From the NCBI GenBank assembly GCA_041395665.1, contig JAWLAB010000004.1, positions 177,993-241,992 of the forward strand: DNA of 64,000 nucleotides, read 5' to 3'. This document shows positions 59,859 through 64,000 of the stretch, piece by piece. Under the pieces are notes generated by a model, which was not told where the DNA came from, ran no database searches, and saw nothing but the letters and a program-made list of their open reading frames with translations. A program made the position numbers and the translations under genes. The stretch comes from Pseudomonadales bacterium. GTDB lineage: Bacteria; Pseudomonadota; Gammaproteobacteria; Pseudomonadales; UBA7239. The first letter of the stretch is position 1. Each line of letters begins with the position of its first letter.

Positions 59859-61235
59859 TTAGCGACGGCGCATCAGAATAGGCATGTCGTCGTCTGGCTT
59901 CGGCAGCGGGAAGGTCTGCATATAGACATCCTGCTTCGCGTGGCGCGATTCAAAGTCAAAGCGCTTGAGAAACTTGAATAGGAAGTTGCGGTACTCCATC
60001 TGCGCGAAGTGCATGCCGATACATTTGTGCGCGCCACCACCAAAGGGGAAGAACTGGAAGGCGTGCTTCTTATGTTCTGCGCGCTCAGGCGAGAAACGCT
60101 CTGGGTCAAATTGGGCAGGGTTAGTCCAGTATTCTTCCATCCAGTGTGTGAAACGCGGCATCACAAATACCATGGTGTGTGCAGGGATTTTATGCCCCGC
60201 CATTTCGCACTCGCGAATGGTGCGGCGCGGCACGAGTGGTACAGAAGGGCGGATACGCTGTGTTTCATTGAACACCATCTGCATGTAAGGCAGTTTTTCT
60301 TGGTCTTCCCAGAGCAGGCCATCCAAATCCACCGAGTCGATCTCTTTCATCAACTTCTCTTTGACTTCTGGATTGCGTGCGAGGTAATAGATAGTGTGCG
60401 TGATGGCTGCTGTGGTGGTGTCGTGCGCGGCAAACATCAGGAAGATGGCTTGATTGGTGACTTCCTCAGCAGAGAAGTATTCGCCGTTTTCGTCTTTTTC
60501 GCGGCTGAACAAACTCAGCATGTCTTTGCCGTCGCCACGGCGCTTATCGTCGATCATCGAACCAAAAAACTGCTTCAAGAAATTTTTACCTTGAATGCCA
60601 CGGTGGTAGGTCGTGCCTGGAATATCCCAGGGTACGAGGTACATCACACCGTTCACGGCATCGAGAAACGCTTTGTTTAACTGCCGAACACGCTCGCCTT
60701 TGTAATCGGTTTCCCCGGCAAAAATTTCAGCGGCAACCACCAATAACAAATCTTTGATATACATAAAAAATGGAATGGTTTTGCCGACATCTGCATCCCA
60801 CTCATCCAATGCGCGATCGTAAATGCGGTTGATTTCGCGCGTGTAGTGTTGCAGCGCATCGTTCTTAAAGGCGTTTTGCACGATGCGGCGCTGGTGTTTG
60901 TGGTGCTCAAAATCTTCCATGATCAAGCTGCCTTCAAAGAAGGTTTGCAGCCGCGTATGGAAACCCATTTTAGAGGAGAAATTGCGATCCATATCCAGCA
61001 TGACTTGCTGCGCGAGATCGGGCCCCAACGCGAGCAAGCCGCGCACGCCCGTCGTTTGTACGCGTTGCAGCAGGCCAAATTGTTTATAGCGTTCTTGCGT
61101 CCAAATCAGAGGGTCTTTCAGATAGCTGAAAGTGTGACCGATCAACGGCAAGCCGTAGTCGCCGGGGATGTGGTCGAGCTCGGTTGCATTGGGTTGATTG
61201 ATGTAATCGCCGTAAGGTGAAATCACTTTAGCCAT
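59859..61235 (-). CDS. Cytochrome P450 (copy 2)
   Basis: A 458-residue P450 starting MAKVISPYGDYINQPN. FAAHDTTTAAI, NETQRIRP and FFPFGGGAHKCIGMHFA are the oxygen, ExxR and heme motifs. It is a tandem paralogue of the gene at 58367, with most of the sequence alignable without gaps. There is no N-terminal membrane anchor, so it is soluble. A perfect Anr box lies 117 bp upstream. Redox partner genes are not adjacent; the 2Fe-2S ferredoxin at 14340 is a candidate. Confidence 0.95.
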   Translation of the reverse strand: MAKVISPYGDYINQPNATELDHIPGDYGLPLIGHTFSYLKDPLIWTQERYKQFGLLQRVQTTGVRGLLALGPDLAQQVMLDMDRNFSSKMGFHTRLQTFFEGSLIMEDFEHHKHQRRIVQNAFKNDALQHYTREINRIYDRALDEWDADVGKTIPFFMYIKDLLLVVAAEIFAGETDYKGERVRQLNKAFLDAVNGVMYLVPWDIPGTTYHRGIQGKNFLKQFFGSMIDDKRRGDGKDMLSLFSREKDENGEYFSAEEVTNQAIFLMFAAHDTTTAAITHTIYYLARNPEVKEKLMKEIDSVDLDGLLWEDQEKLPYMQMVFNETQRIRPSVPLVPRRTIRECEMAGHKIPAHTMVFVMPRFTHWMEEYWTNPAQFDPERFSPERAEHKKHAFQFFPFGGGAHKCIGMHFAQMEYRNFLFKFLKRFDFESRHAKQDVYMQTFPLPKPDDDMPILMRRR

Positions 61236-61351
61236 GAAAGTACGCCCTGTTTTTAGAGGTAGAAAGAATGGATGTGTGGAAAACATCTCCATTCTAGGCG
61301 CGGGGTTCTGGCAGAAAGATGTGCTAGGTCAAAGAGTGGTTAATTTGCTGT

Positions 61352-61365
61352 TTGATCAATATCAA
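61352..61365. promoter_or_regulatory. FNR/Anr box upstream of P450 copy 2
   Basis: TTGATCAATATCAA fits the FNR/Anr consensus TTGAT-N4-ATCAA exactly. It begins 117 bp upstream of the P450 ATG and overlaps the end of the methyltransferase gene. No clear -10 box was found at the class II distance, so it could act as a repressor site or be chance. Confidence 0.5.
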
Positions 61366-61979
61366 GGAAGCTCGCCTAGCTCGCGTAGGGTTTGGCGCAT
61401 CAAATCCAATTCCACCATGCGCGCTTGGTGCGTGAATTTTTTATTCCACTGTGCGTAGCGTTGTTCAAATTCAGCCAGTGGATATTCCGCCTCTTTGACG
61501 CCGATACCAACAATCGTCTGTGGAAAATAATCGGGGCCGTACCAACCCACATGCGTTTGACGAAAAGGTTTCAGTAGCGAGCGAAACGCATCGGGTGTGT
61601 AACGCCAAAAATCATTCGGTGTTTCGTGGATGAAGTAATCCAACACGGAACTCATCACCAACAGTCCGCCCGGTTTGAGTATGCGATACACCTCGGACAC
61701 GGCTTGGTGCGGATATTCCACATGCTCCAGTGTGTCCATCAAAAATACTGTACCGGCAGTGTTGTCGGGTAAATCAATGTTGTGCAGATTGAGGATTTTG
61801 TCCACGCCAGGGCCTGCGCGCATATCGCAGCCGACAAAAGTTTTTCCTGCAAACAGCGGTCGCAAATCGGTGTCTTGTTCGATATTTTCAACTTGATATG
61901 AACCGAATTCGTAGATGGGTTCTGCGATGGGGAGGGTGTCCATCACGATGCCGATATATTTCCAGAGTGACTTACGCAT
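61362..61979 (-). CDS. Class I SAM-dependent methyltransferase
   Basis: A 205-residue methyltransferase-fold protein. FVGCDMRAGPGVDKI is the SAM-binding strand end, FLMDTLEHVEYPHQAV is the acidic motif IV and VYRILKPGGLLVMSSV is the next strand. It resembles type-11 methyltransferases acting on small molecules or lipids. It follows the alpha/beta hydrolase gene with no gap (TAA-ATG), so the two are cotranscribed. The target is unknown. Confidence 0.85.
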   Translation of the reverse strand: MRKSLWKYIGIVMDTLPIAEPIYEFGSYQVENIEQDTDLRPLFAGKTFVGCDMRAGPGVDKILNLHNIDLPDNTAGTVFLMDTLEHVEYPHQAVSEVYRILKPGGLLVMSSVLDYFIHETPNDFWRYTPDAFRSLLKPFRQTHVGWYGPDYFPQTIVGIGVKEAEYPLAEFEQRYAQWNKKFTHQARMVELDLMRQTLRELGELP

Positions 61980-62912
61980 TTAAGCTCCAAGAAAGGCTGT
62001 AACGATTTGCTCAATGCGCGCACGAATGGTTTGGCTTTCATTGGCGAGATGGTGATTGGCTTCTGCTAAATAGTGTACTTGTGTGAGAGGCATTTTTTTT
62101 TGTATGGCAGGAATGTTATAGCGCCAATCAACGGTTGTGTCGTTTTGACCCTGCAAAATCAAAGTGGGTATTTTAATAGCTGTTTGTTTTGGAAATCGCT
62201 CTAGCCAATTTTTCATCGCACCCACCCAGGCCACGGTGAGAAAGCGCGGCTGCAACGGGTCTTCGTGGTGGCAAAACTGGAGAAACTTTTTATCGCTGGA
62301 ATTGTTTTTGAATTTTCTAGGGATAAATTGCACGAAATGGCGCAGGGCGAGATAGGACGGATTGCCTAGCGTTATCCAGTGATCCGGTCGCAATAGCGGA
62401 GAAAATAAAATCATTTTTTCGATGGTGTTTTGAAATCCCACCATGTGAAAGTTCATCCAGGCCGCGCAGCCTGTGCTCTGCCCAAAGCCTAAGGTGACGG
62501 GCGGCAATTTCCCCGCTGTACTGGCGCTGAGAATGGCGTGAATCGCTTGCCCGTATTCATCGAAATCGTGAATCACGGCGCGCGCGCCAGATGACAAGCC
62601 GTGCCCAGGTAAATCAAAGGCAATCACCGCGTAATTGTTTTCCAGCAAAAAGCGAATGACATGGCGATACAGGCCGACATGATCAAAATAACCGTGTGCG
62701 ATGAGTGTGGTGTGTTGTGCGTTTTCCGGTAGCCAGTACTGCACAGCAAGACGATATTCGCTGCTGTTAATAGTGCCGATGCGATGTTGAGCCGTCAGTG
62801 CTTCCAATTGATAAAAACCAAGATAGGCATCAATACCACTAGGTTCTGTGTCCAGAGCAGGGTTGAAGCACAGTGGCCTTAAGGCCGTGTTGAGGGAGAG
62901 GAAACTAGGCAT
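61980..62912 (-). CDS. Alpha/beta hydrolase (monoacylglycerol lipase-like, S33)
   Basis: A 310-residue serine hydrolase with the nucleophile elbow GFGQSTGC, Asp in LILQGQNDTTVDWR and His in EANHHLANES. No signal peptide. The lid region is between residues 170 and 215. Likely an esterase or lipase on lipid esters. It is the first gene of the unit with the methyltransferase. Confidence 0.9.
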   Translation of the reverse strand: MPSFLSLNTALRPLCFNPALDTEPSGIDAYLGFYQLEALTAQHRIGTINSSEYRLAVQYWLPENAQHTTLIAHGYFDHVGLYRHVIRFLLENNYAVIAFDLPGHGLSSGARAVIHDFDEYGQAIHAILSASTAGKLPPVTLGFGQSTGCAAWMNFHMVGFQNTIEKMILFSPLLRPDHWITLGNPSYLALRHFVQFIPRKFKNNSSDKKFLQFCHHEDPLQPRFLTVAWVGAMKNWLERFPKQTAIKIPTLILQGQNDTTVDWRYNIPAIQKKMPLTQVHYLAEANHHLANESQTIRARIEQIVTAFLGA

Positions 62913-63063
62913 CGGGCTAGTCTATCAGTGAAGCTTTGATGGGGCGTTCATAGAGTTTTATATTCCTATTAATTATAAAAATATAAAAACATATTCTTTT
63001 TAGTTTTTATGGGCGATCTGTATCGTGCGCAACATCTGAAACAGACATGACACGGTGACCGCC

Positions 63064-63267
63064 ATGAGCAACAAGCCTTCACAGCATCAGGAACACGACC
63101 CGGCTGCCACTGGCGCGTCGGGGGTGGATGAATCTTCAGTGGACAGCCGTGTGCTGGCCGAAGTGGCCAGAGCCTTGTCTGGCCTGCGCTATGGCTCGGT
63201 GGAGATCACCGTACACGACGGCAAGGTGACACAGATCGAAGCCAAGAAAAAGATTCGTCTGAACTGA
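63064..63267 (+). CDS. YezD-family small protein (DUF2292)
   Basis: A 67-residue protein whose second half YGSVEITVHDGKVTQIEAKKKIRL is the YezD/DUF2292 signature. Such proteins often precede OprO/P porins or sulfur-starvation genes; here one follows 123 bp downstream. ATG 63064 is used with the weak GGTGA upstream; GTG 63055 is an alternative. G+C and CTG use are higher than in the rest of the window. Confidence 0.85.
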   Translation: MSNKPSQHQEHDPAATGASGVDESSVDSRVLAEVARALSGLRYGSVEITVHDGKVTQIEAKKKIRLN

Positions 63268-63389
63268 GCAATCCAACTAAAACCTGACCTACCGGCAGTC
63301 CCGGCGGTTGAATACAACGACAGACCTACCCTCGGCTGACCGGACCACCGGAAGTCGGATTTCCCACAAAGTTATCTGGAGATTCGACT

Positions 63390-64000
63390 ATGAAACATGT
63401 TACCCCCACTCCCGTCAGTCTGACGGCCACTGCGCTGGCTCTGGTACTGGCCTCGCTATCCAACACCGGTCATACAGCCAATGCTGATACGCCGCCCGAC
63501 ATACTGCAGCAGCTGGAGGAGCTGCGCCAGAAAGTGCTGGTGCTCGAGCGCCAGCAGGAAATTGCCCAGGCAGAGTTTGCCGAGCAGAAGAAAAAGACCC
63601 CTGTGGTCGTGGCCGGAGACAAGGGCTTCGGTCTGAAATCACCGGATGGTGCCTACGAGATCAAGCTGCGCGGCCTGTTGCAGGCGGATGTGCGTGTGTT
63701 TGGCGGCGGTATCAAAGGCCTGCACCCTTACAGCGGTGACACGGCTGCACAACAGCGCAGTGATGAAATCAATACGCGCACTGCCACGGATCAATTTCTG
63801 GTGCGTCGTGCGCGACCAACCATTGAAGGGACGCTGGGTGAAACTTATGGTTTTCGCATTACGCCGGATTTTGGTTCTAACTCCTCTACGCTAGTGGACG
63901 CGTATGTCGATGCCAATTACAGCTCGTATGCCAAAATTCGCATCGGTAAGTTCACGCCATCATTAAGTCTCGAACGACTGCAAAGTTCGGCGGATACCAA
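63390..64000 (+). CDS. OprO/OprP-type porin, 5' part
   Basis: The first 203 codons of an outer-membrane porin, cut by the window end. ATG 63390 has CTGGAG upstream. A signal peptide (MKHVTPTPVSLTATALALVL) is followed by a short coiled coil (LQQLEELRQKVLVLERQQEI) and then the barrel start (GAYEIKLRGLLQADVRVF, FLVRRARPTIEGTLGETYGF, RIGKFTPSLSLERLQSS), typical of phosphate-selective porins O and P. Anion specificity is not seen from this part. The first half is GC-rich; from about 63780 the codon usage returns to that of the window. Confidence 0.88.
   Translation, partial: MKHVTPTPVSLTATALALVLASLSNTGHTANADTPPDILQQLEELRQKVLVLERQQEIAQAEFAEQKKKTPVVVAGDKGFGLKSPDGAYEIKLRGLLQADVRVFGGGIKGLHPYSGDTAAQQRSDEINTRTATDQFLVRRARPTIEGTLGETYGFRITPDFGSNSSTLVDAYVDANYSSYAKIRIGKFTPSLSLERLQSSADT

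Noticed and set aside
1..64000. Insertion sequences, prophage, integrons, origins
   Set aside because: No transposase, integrase, phage structural gene or origin-type repeat cluster was found.

Overview
The window looks like a chromosome segment of a gammaproteobacterium of the Pseudomonadales/Cellvibrionales type. The support is gene content: a FimV-like protein, an FNR/Anr regulator with the iron-sulfur cysteines, a MoxR-DUF58-TgpA set, dedD-cvpA-purF-metZ synteny, gatCAB divergent from mreB, a PA4642-family protein, a bacterial Bpt/ATE aminoacyl transferase and a methylthioinosine phosphorylase. Base composition is moderate and leucine is mostly TTG. No insertion sequence, prophage or CRISPR array was seen. 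The species cannot be named from the sequence alone.

Layout. 0-7.2 kb: end of a nucleoside phosphorylase gene, a WYL regulator divergent from a histone-deacetylase-fold enzyme, mfd, and an SGNH hydrolase broken by three indels. 7.3-19.3 kb: acyl-CoA and aldehyde catabolism (thiolase, FadB-like fusion, aldehyde dehydrogenase, two SDRs, 2Fe-2S ferredoxin, MaoC hydratase, second thiolase), interrupted by a palindromic repeat and a nucleotidyltransferase with a 58-residue partner. 19.4-26.6 kb: rluC, a HAD phosphatase, dedD, cvpA, purF, a membrane glycosyltransferase and metZ. 26.6-33.4 kb: MoxR, DUF58, TgpA, an unknown secreted protein and FimV. 33.4-40.8 kb: tRNA-Val, Anr, a lytic transglycosylase, and a copper module (CueR-like regulator divergent from a Cu-ATPase, multicopper oxidase and CopB). 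40.8-44.1 kb: an operon of two DUF35 proteins and two thiolase-fold proteins without the usual nucleophilic cysteines, resembling steroid side-chain aldolase complexes. 44.3-49.5 kb: Phd/Doc, a vWA protein, a PF10118-like protein, a four-helix membrane protein, Bpt and an RmlD-like reductase. 49.5-58.3 kb: mreB-xseB-ispA-GH3-zinc protease on the minus strand, then gatC-gatA-gatB-PA4642 on the plus strand. 58.3-64 kb: tandem P450s, a methyltransferase, an alpha/beta hydrolase, and YezD plus the start of an OprO/P-type porin.

The genes suggest an aerobe that degrades lipids, perhaps sterols or other isoprenoids: thiolases, FadB, MaoC, SDRs, ALDH, DUF35/thiolase pairs, P450s and a putidaredoxin-type ferredoxin are all present. 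A perfect FNR/Anr box lies upstream of one P450, and Anr itself is encoded in the window. A perfect CRP/Vfr-type palindrome precedes fimV.

Seven single-base indels, nearly all at short homopolymers, break five otherwise intact genes. I read these mainly as consensus errors in the sequence and describe those genes as single restored loci. No clearly new defence or mobile system was found. The best leads are the cysteine-less thiolase/DUF35 operon, the Anr-box P450 pair, the styrene-oxide-isomerase-like membrane protein beside a possible di-iron protein, the mreB operon lacking mreCD, the hairpin-flanked tRNA-Val and the nucleotidyltransferase pair.
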